Shown: positions 1-8,576, numbered from the stretch's first letter. The stretch: DNA of 36,186 nucleotides from Flavobacteriales bacterium (GCA_027024205.1 JALVST010000074.1:1-36186); one strand, 5' to 3'. Notes: generated by a model from the sequence alone, not told the origin. Numbers and translations: made by a program.

Positions 1-1
1 A

Positions 2-3000
2 TTCATAGGAGACGGTAATGAAGCGGTAGCTAGAATAGCACATAAAATCAATGAAGTCTGTGCAATCTACCCTATTACACCGTCCTCTCCCATGGGCGAA
101 CATGCCGATGCACTGAGTGCCAAAGGAGAAACAAATATTTGGGGGGAGGTCCCCCGGGTCATTGAGATGCAAAGTGAAGGGGGTGCCTCCGGTGCCGTTC
201 ACGGTGCTTTGCAAGGCGGTGCCTTAACCACCACATTTACGGCATCACAAGGTTTACTGCTGATGATACCCAATATGTATAAAATTGCCGGTGAATTATT
301 ACCGACAGTTTTTCATATTGCCGCCCGCACCGTTGCGACACATGCATTATCAATTTTCGGTGATCATTCGGACGTTATGGCAACCCGTCAAACCGGATTT
401 GCCATGTTGTTCGGCGGTTCCGTTCAAGAAGCGCAGGATATGGCACTCTTGGCTCAAGTGGTATCATTAGAAACCAGAGTTCCTTTCTTAAATGTATTTG
501 ACGGATTCAGAACTTCTCATGAGATTCAAAAAATCGATACAATACCCGATGAAATTTTGAAGGAGATGATTCCGGAAGATAAAGTTATGGAACACAAAGT
601 CAGAGCTTTGGATCCGGACAGACCCAAATTGAGAGGTTCGTCACAAAACCCTGATGTTTTCTTCCAAAACAGGGAACGGGCTAATCCTTATTACAACAGG
701 GTACCCGGTGTTGTAAAAGAAGTCTTTGACAAATTTTATGATTTGACCGGTCGCCGGTACGAGATATATCAATATTTCGGTGCCCCTGACGCAGAAAAAA
801 TCATTATTATCATGGGATCCGGCATGGGAGCCGCTTTGGAAACCGTTGAAGAATTAAACAAAAGAGGTGAAAAAACAGGTGTCTTGGTCGTTCGTTTGTA
901 CCGTCCTTTTTCTGTTAAAGATTTTATCGATGCTATCCCTGAAACGGTCAAAAAAATTGCCGTATTAGACCGTACCAAAGAATCAGGAAGCATCGGTGAA
1001 CCTTTGTATATGGATACGGTTAACGCATTTGTCGAATCAGATAGAAAAATGCCCACAATCGTAGGGGGACGTTACGGTTTATCCTCCAAAGAATTTAATC
1101 CGGCAATGGTTAAAGGTATTTTCGACGAATTGAGTAAAGATAAACCTAAAAACCATTTTACCATCGGTATTGTCGATGATGTAACCTTTACCAGCTTGGA
1201 TATTGACCATGACTTTAAAATCAAAAATAATCATAAGAGTTTTTTATTCTTCGGATTAGGTTCAGATGGAACAGTATCAGCCAACAAAAACTCTATCAAA
1301 ATTATCGGGCAAACTACTGACAATTTTGTTCAAGGATACTTTGTTTACGACAGTAAAAAAGCCGGTGCCCGTACCGTATCGCATTTGCGTTTCGGACCGG
1401 ACCCCATCCAATCAACATATTTAATTGACGAAGCGGATTTTGCCGCCATTCATCAATTTAATTTTATTCAAAAATATAATTTCGTTAAAAACATCAAAAA
1501 AGGCGGTACTTTATTATTGAATTCGCCTTTTACAGCTGATGAAATTTGGGATCAGTTACCACAAGAAATTCAAAAGGAAATCATTGACAGGGAATTAAAA
1601 TTCTATGTAGTCGATGCGTCCCGTGTAGCTTTTGAAGCCAAATTAGGTCGTAGAACCAATACGGTTTTACAAACATGTTTCTTTGCCATTTCCGGTATTT
1701 TACCGCAAGACGAAGCAATAGAAAAAATTAAAAACGCTATTGTCAAATCGTACTCCCATAAAGGTGACGCCATTGTTCAGATGAACTTCAACGCCGTTGA
1801 CAAAGCTTTGGAATATTTGCAAGAAGTCAATTATCCCAAACAAGTTACAAGTGAGCGTCATTTGGAAAGTGTCATGCACGAAGATGCTCCGGAATATGTT
1901 TTGAATGTTTTGGGAAAAATATACGGTGGTGAAGGTGATTCATTACCTGTAAGTGCTTTTGAGGCAGACGGTACATTCCCGTTGGGAACGGCCAAATATG
2001 AGAAATCCAATATTGCGGATTTTGTACCGGTTTGGGATGATACCGAACTTTGTACGCAATGTAATAAATGTGTGCATATTTGTCCGCATGCCGCTATCCG
2101 TTCCAAAATTATCGATGTAGAAGCACTGGCTGATGCCCCGGAAGGTTTTAGAAAAACCAAAATCAAAGGACGTTATGAAGGGGTTGATACATATGTTTTA
2201 CAAGTAGATCCCGAACATTGTACCGGCTGTACACTTTGTGTAGCGGTATGTCCTGCGGAAAGTAAAACCGAACCCGGATTTAAATCCATCAACATGCATC
2301 CGCGTATGGACGTACAACCGGTCGAACAAAAATACTGGGATTACTTTGTAGATTTACCTTGGTATGACCGTAAAAAATTGAAATTAAATACGGTTAAAAA
2401 CGTTCAATTCTTAGAACCGCTCTTTGAATATTCAGGAGCTTGTCCCGGATGTGGTGAAACACCTTATATCAAAGAAGTAACCCAACTATACGGAGACAGT
2501 TCCTTGATAGCCAATGCAACAGGTTGTTCTTCCATTTACGGCGGTAACTTACCCACAACACCTTACACTACCAATGAAAAAGGAATGGGACCGGCTTGGG
2601 CAAACTCGCTATTTGAAGATAATGCCGAATACGGTTTGGGGATGCGACTGGCTTTGACCGAAAAACAAAAAACCGCCCGTACTTTGTTAAAACGTTTTGA
2701 AAACGTTATCGGTAGCGAATTGGTAGATGCCATATTGAACAATCCCGAAGCTGACGAAGCTCAAAAAGAACAACAGATAGAATACATCAAGCAAGTTCGT
2801 GAAGCTATCAAAGATATCGATAGCGAAGATGCCAGACGTTTGATGGTCTTAGCCGATGATTTGCGCAAGAAATATATTTGGATTATCGGTGGTGACGGTT
2901 GGGCTTACGATATCGGTTACGGCGGATTGGACCACGCTATTGCCAGCGGTGAAAACATCAATATTTTGGTTTTGGATACCGAAGTTTATTCCAATACAGG

Positions 3001-3505
3001 TGGTCAAGCTTCCAAAGCAACGCCTTTGGCAGCCAGTGCCAAATTCCAAGTTGCCGGTAAATCCATACCTAAAAAAGATATTGCCTTGCAAGCAGTAGCT
3101 TACGGTAATGTCTATGTGGCACAGATTGCCAGTGGCGCCAAAGATCAACAATCTTTAAAAGCCATTAAAGAAGCTGCCGAATATGATGGTCCTTCCATTA
3201 TCATTGCGTATTCTCATTGTATTGAGCACGGTTATGACATGGGTGATGGGGCTACGCATCAAGATTTGGCAGTAAAATCAGGTTACTGGCCTTTGTTCAG
3301 ATACGACCCGCGTAAACCGGCCGGAAAACGTTTCCAATTGGACAGTAAAGAACCTTCAATTCCCGTTAGTGAATTTATTGACAAAGAAGCCCGCTTTGCA
3401 AGAGTTAAAAAAGCTAATCCCGAACGGGCTAAAATGTTGGAAGATATGTTGCAGGAAGAAATCAACAGCCGTTGGGAACGCTTGGAATTGTTGTCAAAAT
3501 TGTAA
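2..3505 (+). CDS. nifJ: Pyruvate:ferredoxin (flavodoxin) oxidoreductase, 5' end cut off
   Basis: Cytosolic thiamine-diphosphate iron-sulfur enzyme that interconverts pyruvate + CoA and acetyl-CoA + CO2 using ferredoxin or flavodoxin. The reading frame is open from base 2, and the residues before the first ATG (base 92) already match the family N-terminus (DGNEAVAR, then AIYPITPSSPM). The gene therefore starts just outside the window and probably lacks only about ten residues. Two [4Fe-4S] ferredoxin motifs are visible: CTQCNKCVHICP (2051-2086) and CTGCTLCVAVCP (2219-2254). The CPGCGE cysteines of the proximal cluster lie at 2441-2458 and the TPP-binding GDGWAYDIGYGG near 2891. Length is normal for the single-chain five-domain enzyme. 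A terminator follows directly. The name nifJ is conventional and nothing here suggests nitrogen fixation. The gene implies fermentative or low-oxygen acetyl-CoA metabolism. Confidence 0.97.
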   Translation, partial: FIGDGNEAVARIAHKINEVCAIYPITPSSPMGEHADALSAKGETNIWGEVPRVIEMQSEGGASGAVHGALQGGALTTTFTASQGLLLMIPNMYKIAGELLPTVFHIAARTVATHALSIFGDHSDVMATRQTGFAMLFGGSVQEAQDMALLAQVVSLETRVPFLNVFDGFRTSHEIQKIDTIPDEILKEMIPEDKVMEHKVRALDPDRPKLRGSSQNPDVFFQNRERANPYYNRVPGVVKEVFDKFYDLTGRRYEIYQYFGAPDAEKIIIIMGSGMGAALETVEELNKRGEKTGVLVVRLYRPFSVKDFIDAIPETVKKIAVLDRTKESGSIGEPLYMDTVNAFVESDRKMPTIVGGRYGLSSKEFNPAMVKGIFDELSKDKPKNHFTIGIVDDVTFTSLDIDHDFKIKNNHKSFLFFGLGSDGTVSANKNSIKIIGQTTDNFVQGYFVYDSKKAGARTVSHLRFGPDPIQSTYLIDEADFAAIHQFNFIQKYNFVKNIKKGGTLLLNSPFTADEIWDQLPQEIQKEIIDRELKFYVVDASRVAFEAKLGRRTNTVLQTCFFAISGILPQDEAIEKIKNAIVKSYSHKGDAIVQMNFNAVDKALEYLQEVNYPKQVTSERHLESVMHEDAPEYVLNVLGKIYGGEGDSLPVSAFEADGTFPLGTAKYEKSNIADFVPVWDDTELCTQCNKCVHICPHAAIRSKIIDVEALADAPEGFRKTKIKGRYEGVDTYVLQVDPEHCTGCTLCVAVCPAESKTEPGFKSINMHPRMDVQPVEQKYWDYFVDLPWYDRKKLKLNTVKNVQFLEPLFEYSGACPGCGETPYIKEVTQLYGDSSLIANATGCSSIYGGNLPTTPYTTNEKGMGPAWANSLFEDNAEYGLGMRLALTEKQKTARTLLKRFENVIGSELVDAILNNPEADEAQKEQQIEYIKQVREAIKDIDSEDARRLMVLADDLRKKYIWIIGGDGWAYDIGYGGLDHAIASGENINILVLDTEVYSNTGGQASKATPLAASAKFQVAGKSIPKKDIALQAVAYGNVYVAQIASGAKDQQSLKAIKEAAEYDGPSIIIAYSHCIEHGYDMGDGATHQDLAVKSGYWPLFRYDPRKPAGKRFQLDSKEPSIPVSEFIDKEARFARVKKANPERAKMLEDMLQEEINSRWERLELLSKL

Positions 3506-3522
3506 TACAACAAAAAAGATAG

Positions 3523-3555
3523 AAAAAAAGCCCGTATATTTGCGGGCTTTTTTTT
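3523..3555 (+). terminator. Rho-independent terminator of nifJ
   Basis: The stem AAAAAAAGCCCG / CGGGCTTTTTTT (3523-3534 with 3543-3554) has an 8-nt loop and ends in a T-run. It starts 18 nt after the nifJ stop codon. The last T of the run is also the first base of a TAnnTTTG element that probably drives the tRNA. Confidence 0.85.
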
Positions 3556-3562
3556 ATTTTTG
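3555..3562 (+). promoter_or_regulatory. -7 promoter element of tRNA-Leu
   Basis: TATTTTTG matches the Bacteroidota -7 consensus TAnnTTTG and ends 11 nt before the tRNA 5' end. I see no convincing -33 TTTG at the usual spacing. That position falls inside the nifJ terminator stem. Confidence 0.5.
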
Positions 3563-3573
3563 CTTTTGCATTA

Positions 3574-3657
3574 GCCCGAATGGCGGAACCGGTAGACGCG
3601 CATGATTCAGGGTCATGTGTCCGCAAGGACGTGCAGGTTCGAATCCTGTTTCGGGCA
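3574..3657 (+). tRNA. tRNA-Leu, anticodon CAG
   Basis: The acceptor stem GCCCGAA pairs with TTCGGGC. The D-arm contains the GG of the D-loop. The anticodon stem CATGA/TCATG encloses the loop TTCAGGG, giving anticodon CAG, which reads CUG. A long variable arm (GTCCGCAAGGAC) marks a class II tRNA. The T-arm is GCAGG-TTCGAAT-CCTGT. The discriminator base is A, and CCA is not encoded (ACTA follows). Confidence 0.96.
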
Positions 3658-3668
3658 CTATTTTAAAA

Positions 3669-3697
3669 GCCAAATAATTCTTCATAATTTATTTGGC
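3669..3697. terminator. Bidirectional terminator between tRNA-Leu and the DUF3810 gene
   Basis: A perfect 9-bp stem GCCAAATAA/TTATTTGGC has an 11-nt loop. It is followed by GTTTTT on the plus strand, and by TTTTAAAAT on the minus strand. It lies 11 nt after the tRNA. On the minus strand it contains the last codons (PNKL) and stop of the DUF3810 gene, so both convergent units probably end in the same structure. Confidence 0.7.
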
Positions 3698-4767
3698 GTT
3701 TTTCCCAATTCATAAGCAATTACCAACCGCACCATTTCATTATAGGAACGGATACCGGATTGTTGGTTATTTAATTTTAAATAAGAATCGTAAGTGGTGG
3801 AAAAATCCACGGGAAAACGGTATTTTTGATGAAAAATCCGGGCTTCGTTAAAATTTTTGAGAACACCTTTGTGCAATTTTTTGAGATATGACCGGTAAAC
3901 ATCCTTATCATACCGGCGTAATTCGACTAAAAAATAATACAAAGCATTGATATTGCCCGAATAGTTAAAATATAAATCAGGATGGTGTGTTGCCGCCAAA
4001 TATCCTAAAAAATTCGCTTCATCCTCCGGTGTAAAACCCAGCTGATGTGCCACTTCATGTGATGCAATATCCGGTAAAAATACTTTGGGATACAACTTGT
4101 TTACTTGTGCTTCACCGGTAAAGGGATTGAGATAGCCGCTGACACTCATATACGAAATTTGCTTGCTAAACAAAGAAGTTTTGATACAAGGGACGTGATA
4201 TTTTACATTAATATAGTTCTCAATTTCACGGTAACCGGCAGGTGTTTTTCTCAAAATATTCTCAATACTATAAGGTATTTGGACGGATAAGGTATCATTG
4301 CCGGCAAGATACAATTGCAAAGTGTTGGTTCTCTCAATTAAACTTTCAGTCACTTCAAGAAGCTCTTCCGCCGTATATTGTACGGTTGACAAGTTTAATG
4401 ATTTGGCCAGTGGTTCTCTAAAATAATTAAAGCCCCAAGACAGGTAAAAAATCCAAACGGTTTTAAGCAAAAAAGTTGAAATTTTAAGCAATTGCCGTTT
4501 CGGATGCCGGATTTGAATAATCAATTGCAAAATTTGATACAAGAAATAAGCGATTCCCCAAAAATACACTAAATCGCCAATTGAAAAAGGAAACCGAACG
4601 GCAATCCAACGATTGATAACCGCAATCACCGGATACAAGTTACGGGCATAAAGTATCTCAATAAAGTGTGGTAACGCTCCTAATATTTTGATAATCAAGA
4701 TAGTTAGAGTCCAAAAAACAAGATGTTTATGGAATTTGTTGATATTCTTAAAGTCAATTTTTTTCAT
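3682..4767 (-). CDS. DUF3810 family membrane-bound metalloprotease-like protein
   Basis: A Bacteroidota-specific family (DUF3810) of unknown substrate. The 361-residue product has hydrophobic segments near residues 16-40, 64-85 and 97-115, then a soluble domain. That domain carries HEVAH (His237, Glu238, His241) followed by DEANF (about 249-253), a gluzincin-like zinc-site arrangement. Membrane anchoring with an HExxH site suggests an envelope peptidase, but no activity is established from this sequence. It is transcribed alone on the minus strand. The stop codon and last codons sit inside the bidirectional terminator with tRNA-Leu. The 5' side borders a composite repeat region, and I see no clear promoter there. 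Confidence 0.85.
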   Translation of the reverse strand: MKKIDFKNINKFHKHLVFWTLTILIIKILGALPHFIEILYARNLYPVIAVINRWIAVRFPFSIGDLVYFWGIAYFLYQILQLIIQIRHPKRQLLKISTFLLKTVWIFYLSWGFNYFREPLAKSLNLSTVQYTAEELLEVTESLIERTNTLQLYLAGNDTLSVQIPYSIENILRKTPAGYREIENYINVKYHVPCIKTSLFSKQISYMSVSGYLNPFTGEAQVNKLYPKVFLPDIASHEVAHQLGFTPEDEANFLGYLAATHHPDLYFNYSGNINALYYFLVELRRYDKDVYRSYLKKLHKGVLKNFNEARIFHQKYRFPVDFSTTYDSYLKLNNQQSGIRSYNEMVRLVIAYELGKTPNKL

Positions 4768-4991
4768 TTCCTCAATTCATCAATTCATCAAAAATAATTA
4801 AGATTTCTCGCCACTTTTACTCCTTGTCTCGTAAAAGTTCTGTCGGAACAAACTCATTTCCACATTTCATCAATTCCTCAGTTCATCAACCCGGTCACTT
4901 CGATACATCCCGTCACTTCTCCGTCGTGACGGGACACTCAGTGACCTACTTAACAGTCCCTCAACTCATCAACTTATCAATTCATCAATTA
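4767..4991. repeat. Intergenic composite of degenerate octamer repeats and two hairpins
   Basis: Three blocks of degenerate TCAATTCA octamers (about 4767-4792, 4866-4889 and 4954-4990) alternate with two inverted repeats. The first is ACTTTTAC/GTAAAAGT (4813-4820 with 4831-4838). The second is CCCGTCAC/GTGACGGG (4909-4916 with 4926-4933), itself nested in GGTCAC/GTGACC (4893-4898 with 4941-4946). The repeats fill the whole space between the two flanking minus-strand genes. I see no coding potential. Confidence 0.7.
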
Positions 4992-5807
4992 ATAAAAAAC
5001 AATGTGAACCGTTTGATTTTTTCGTAACCCCAGTAAAGTATTAGCGCCGCCACTCAATTGATTACTTTGATAAATAAAAATTTCCAAATATCCGAAACTG
5101 TTAAAATGTGCAAACATCTGCCCGGCTACCATGACAGCATCGTTTCCGGTTAAAGCATCGTGATAATGATTAACAAGACTTTTTATCTCATTATGTCCGA
5201 ATTTAATAGTAAAATTCCGGCCATTCCGCCATCTTTCGAATAGATCCTTTTTCAGATTGAAAACGGCATTTCCATAATGGTCATTGTAAATTACCTGTGG
5301 CACTATCAATAACACTTCGCCAGTTTGTTCGTGATACTTAACGAAAGGTTTCGAGAGTAAAATTTTTTTTAAGGCCGATGTCTTTTGTCCTATTTCATCA
5401 GGATGTTTACCTGTGACCAACTGCCTTGCTGCCAAAATATGAGCTAACATAAAAGCCGGTTGGTTACTTGTCTGCAAATAATAATAACTGGCCTCTTTGT
5501 TTGCCAAGGCCGTTGTAATAACGCCATTATCGTTTCCCAAATAATATTGACCGCTTGCCGCAACCAAAACCGCCGGTTGTGTTTCGTGGGATTCACTGTC
5601 AAACCCAACAAAATGAATAGTATTTTCAGGAAAATCCAACAAACTGTTTTCAACAACATAAACAGCCTCTTGCGGGTCAAAAGGTGTCAAATCATGCGAT
5701 ATATCCACAATTTGAGCATCAGGTATGGATTGCAAAATCCGGCTCTTCAAATAGCCCAAATCAGGATCTTTGTAACCGAAATCGGTAGTAAGCGTAATTA
5801 ATGGCAT
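4989..5807 (-). CDS. SAM hydrolase / SAM hydroxide adenosyltransferase family protein (DUF62)
   Basis: 272 residues of the DUF62 (SAM hydroxide adenosyltransferase) family, whose characterised members cleave S-adenosylmethionine to adenosine and methionine using water. Relatives include the fluorinase and chlorinase. The N-terminus has the family LTTDFG (Asp9), followed by VDISHDL and GNDNGVIT. The segment that normally reads DPGVGT..R is here FDSESHET.Q, and the usual RDIF.PAAA..L segment reads NQPAFMLAHIL. Two normally catalytic positions (Arg and the segment near His) are therefore changed. Bacteroidota members are generally divergent here, so this may be a lineage subfamily and hydrolase activity is not assured. 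A TATCTTTG element on the minus strand at 5882-5889 could be its promoter, lying inside the phoH leader. Confidence 0.85.
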   Translation of the reverse strand: MPLITLTTDFGYKDPDLGYLKSRILQSIPDAQIVDISHDLTPFDPQEAVYVVENSLLDFPENTIHFVGFDSESHETQPAVLVAASGQYYLGNDNGVITTALANKEASYYYLQTSNQPAFMLAHILAARQLVTGKHPDEIGQKTSALKKILLSKPFVKYHEQTGEVLLIVPQVIYNDHYGNAVFNLKKDLFERWRNGRNFTIKFGHNEIKSLVNHYHDALTGNDAVMVAGQMFAHFNSFGYLEIFIYQSNQLSGGANTLLGLRKNQTVHIVFY

Positions 5808-5835
5808 AAATCGGCGGTTTTTGGCGTTAATTTTG

Positions 5836-5843
5836 TATTTTTG
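5836..5843 (+). promoter_or_regulatory. -7 promoter element of phoH
   Basis: TATTTTTG fits TAnnTTTG, 52 nt before the phoH ATG. The -33 element is not clear. Confidence 0.45.
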
Positions 5844-5881
5844 AAAATAAAACGTATATAAAAATATAACTTATTAAAAAA

Positions 5882-5889
5882 CAAAGATA
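5882..5889 (-). promoter_or_regulatory. -7 promoter element of the SAM-hydrolase gene
   Basis: CAAAGATA on the plus strand reads TATCTTTG on the minus strand, a full TAnnTTTG match about 75 nt from the minus-strand ATG. It lies only 6 nt before the phoH start, so the two divergent promoters would be interleaved. Confidence 0.4.
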
Positions 5890-5895
5890 CAAAAT

Positions 5896-6837
5896 ATGAC
5901 AGAACGTTTATTGGAAATCAACGGCATCGACCCTATTATATTAAGCGGTGTTAAAAACGAAAACATCAATTTTTTAAAAGAACATTTTCCAAAAATCAAA
6001 ATCGTTTTCAGAGGTAATCAAATCAAAATTTTCGGAGAACCGGAGATTTTGGACGAATTTGAACAAAAATTGGATTTGATTTTGAGTCATATTCAAAGAT
6101 TTAATAAGCTTGACAAAGAGAGTATCGAACAAATATTGGTGACTAATCATCATGAATACCTTGATTTTGTTGATAATGATGACGTTATCGTCCACGGTGT
6201 CGGTGGGCAATTGATTAAACCGCAAACCCCCAATCAACGAAAAATCGTTGTGTCTGCCCGTAAAAACGATATGATTTTTTTAGTTGGTCCAGCCGGGACT
6301 GGAAAAACTTTTGTCAGTGTAGCTTTGGCGGTTCGAGCCTTGAAAAACAAAGAAGTTAAACGCATTATTTTGACCCGTCCAGCGGTTGAAGCCGGTGAAA
6401 ATCTCGGTTTCTTACCCGGCGACTTGAAAGAAAAACTCGACCCGTACTTGCAACCCTTATACGATGCCCTGCGGAGTATGATTCCTTTCGAACGCTTGGA
6501 AAGTCATCTCGAAAAAGGTATCATTCAGATTGCCCCGCTTGCTTTTATGCGCGGTCGTACGCTTGACAATGCTTTTGTCATTTTGGACGAAGCCCAAAAT
6601 ACCACTCACAATCAAATGAAAATGTTTTTAACCCGGATGGGTAAAAATGCCAAATTTATCATCACCGGTGACCCGGGGCAAATAGACCTGCCCCGCAAAC
6701 AAGTATCTGGACTTAAAGAGGCATTGGGAATTTTAAAAAATATCAAAGGTATCGATGTCATCCACTTGTCCGAACGCGACGTCGTGCGCCACCGGTTGGT
6801 CAAAAAAATTATCGATGCTTACAAGACTTTGGATTAA
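5896..6837 (+). CDS. phoH: PhoH family ATPase (YbeZ type)
   Basis: 313-residue cytosolic P-loop ATPase of the PhoH/YbeZ family, linked in other bacteria to RNA metabolism and ribosome maturation together with YbeY. The N-terminal 100 residues form the small KH-like domain typical of this type. The C-terminal ATPase has Walker A GPAGTGKT (131-138), the TRPAVEAGE segment (160-168) and Walker B VILDEAQN (228-235), followed by TGDPGQIDLP. Length and motifs are standard. The ATG is preceded by an A-rich leader without a Shine-Dalgarno sequence. It is transcribed divergently from the SAM-hydrolase gene. No ybeY lies in the window. Confidence 0.95.
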   Translation: MTERLLEINGIDPIILSGVKNENINFLKEHFPKIKIVFRGNQIKIFGEPEILDEFEQKLDLILSHIQRFNKLDKESIEQILVTNHHEYLDFVDNDDVIVHGVGGQLIKPQTPNQRKIVVSARKNDMIFLVGPAGTGKTFVSVALAVRALKNKEVKRIILTRPAVEAGENLGFLPGDLKEKLDPYLQPLYDALRSMIPFERLESHLEKGIIQIAPLAFMRGRTLDNAFVILDEAQNTTHNQMKMFLTRMGKNAKFIITGDPGQIDLPRKQVSGLKEALGILKNIKGIDVIHLSERDVVRHRLVKKIIDAYKTLD

Positions 6838-7094
6838 TATCTTATATAATGTTGATTATAAATTATTTCGAATTTGTTTTTTTGTTTGAAGTATTGAATG
6901 TGAAAAACGGAAGTCCCTTTGTAAAGAAAATCCCAAAAACTTATCATAAGCCCTTTGCTATGTAAAAATTTTTTTATTTTCTTATCAAATGAGATATTCG
7001 TGTATTTGTGGCGATTTGTAAAAAAAGAAATATTATTTAGCTGTAAAAATGATAAAAATATAACCTATAATTGTAAAATATTTAAACAAAAAAA

Positions 7095-8576
7095 ATGAAA
7101 ATCAAAATCTTTTCTCTAACTTTTCTCGGCATAATATTGTTTATGGGATGTTCATCAACAACAACTGTTCCGAAGGAAAAAGCACAATATCAAACCGGCT
7201 CTATTACACAAAATCAATCCAAACCTAATATCTTGATTATTTACGTAGATGATTTGGGGTATCACGATTTGAGTTTGACCGGTTCCAAATTATATGATAC
7301 CCCCAATATCGATAAATTAGCCAATGAATCGGTACAATTTACCAATGCTTATGCCGGATATCCACGTTGTGTGCCGTCCCGTTACAGTATGTTTACGAGT
7401 ACCTATCCTGTCAATGAAAACAAAGGGGATGTCAATAATATTCCGGTTAGTAAAAATATCATTAAGCAATTTAATAAAGCAGGATATAACACATATTATG
7501 TAGGAAAATGGCACTTGTGCCGGCGCGGTACAACTCCTAAAGCATTCGGATTTACAGATACTTACGCCGCAGGTGCAGCGGGAGGTGTTGCATCCCGTTT
7601 TTACCCGTTTAATGTGGACAAAAAAGGAAATCCGGGTAAATATACCGTTCCGGACATCAAAGAAAACAGTAAACCCGGAAATTATGCCGCTGACAAATTA
7701 ACCGAAGCAACCATTAATTTTATCAAAAACAATCCGGAAGATAAACCTTTTTTGGCCGTTTTGGCATTCTATGCCGTTCATACCCCCATCGAAGCCAAAG
7801 AAAAAGATATGGAGCGAAATAAAGCCGAATTGAAAAATATTGACTTTGGCAATATGCCGGAATATATCATTAAAGACGGGGTAACCAAGATGCGGCAAGA
7901 TAATACCGCTTATGCCGGTATGGTTGAAAATGTTGATGAAAATGTCGCCAAACTATTAAAAACCTTAAAAGATGAAGGCATTGCCGATAATACCATCATT
8001 GTATTTTCATCTGATCACGGCGGTTTGTCAAACCGTGGGATTAACAGTTATCGTGAACTGGCAACGTCTAATTTTCCGTTACGTGCCGGTAAAGGACACG
8101 TCTATGAAGGTGGTATCAAAGTGCCTTTGTTTGTAAAATGGGGCAACCATTTCAAACCAAGAGTAGATGATAAATCCATAATTTTGCAAATGGACATATT
8201 GCCCACACTTTTGGATTTGGCAACCGGTAAACAAGTTAAAGGAATTGATGGCAAGTCTTATAAAAAAGTATTGACCGGTCAAGAAACTTGGGAAAACAGA
8301 ACCGTTTTTTGGAGCAAACGCAAAGAAAGACCCAACCGTACCGGTGACCATAAAGCATATGTAGTCCGTTCGGGTGATTATAAACTCATTGACTTTTTTG
8401 ATGATAACGAAATAGAATTGTACAACCTGAAAAAAGATCCGGGAGAAAATAATAATTTGATTGACCAAATGCCCGGAAAAAAAGCCGAATTACAAGCTTT
8501 ACTCAACCAATGGAAAAAAAAATACTTAGTGCCAGAAAAATTATATACCAGTAAAAAGAAAAAGCATAAAAAATAG
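7095..8576 (+). CDS. Sulfatase, lipoprotein, Cys-type (S1 family)
   Basis: 493-residue type I sulfatase that hydrolyses sulfate esters, probably on a carbohydrate. A lipoprotein signal ends FMGC with Cys19 as the lipid site, placing it in the periplasm or on the surface. The metal site begins VDDLG (Asp52, Asp53). The formylglycine motif is RCVPSR with Cys92, so the protein must be matured by an FGly-forming or anaerobic sulfatase-maturating enzyme, and neither is encoded here. Other family positions visible are GKWHL (Lys138, His140), AVHTP (His229) and SSDHGG (Asp307, His308). The tail is Lys-rich. It is the first gene of a four-gene plus-strand block. I found no strong -7 element in the 257 nt upstream. 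The exact substrate cannot be read from the sequence. Confidence 0.94.
   Translation: MKIKIFSLTFLGIILFMGCSSTTTVPKEKAQYQTGSITQNQSKPNILIIYVDDLGYHDLSLTGSKLYDTPNIDKLANESVQFTNAYAGYPRCVPSRYSMFTSTYPVNENKGDVNNIPVSKNIIKQFNKAGYNTYYVGKWHLCRRGTTPKAFGFTDTYAAGAAGGVASRFYPFNVDKKGNPGKYTVPDIKENSKPGNYAADKLTEATINFIKNNPEDKPFLAVLAFYAVHTPIEAKEKDMERNKAELKNIDFGNMPEYIIKDGVTKMRQDNTAYAGMVENVDENVAKLLKTLKDEGIADNTIIVFSSDHGGLSNRGINSYRELATSNFPLRAGKGHVYEGGIKVPLFVKWGNHFKPRVDDKSIILQMDILPTLLDLATGKQVKGIDGKSYKKVLTGQETWENRTVFWSKRKERPNRTGDHKAYVVRSGDYKLIDFFDDNEIELYNLKKDPGENNNLIDQMPGKKAELQALLNQWKKKYLVPEKLYTSKKKKHKK

Noticed and set aside
1858-2166. Minus-strand ORF of about 100 codons inside nifJ
   Set aside because: It lies fully within a strongly conserved coding region and its product has no family features, so it is a shadow frame. 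The same holds for the other antisense ORFs at 769-1056, 2849-3151, 8079-8468 and 10694-11014.
2-3505. nifJ as evidence of nitrogen fixation
   Set aside because: The name is historical. The enzyme is a general pyruvate oxidoreductase and no nif genes are near.
4767-4991. Possible CRISPR array from regularly repeated TCAATTCA
   Set aside because: Units are 8 nt, degenerate and directly tandem without unique spacers, and no cas genes are nearby.
5460-5801. Plus-strand ORF of 113 codons opposite the SAM-hydrolase gene
   Set aside because: The minus strand encodes a recognisable family over its full length, whereas this frame has no recognisable features.
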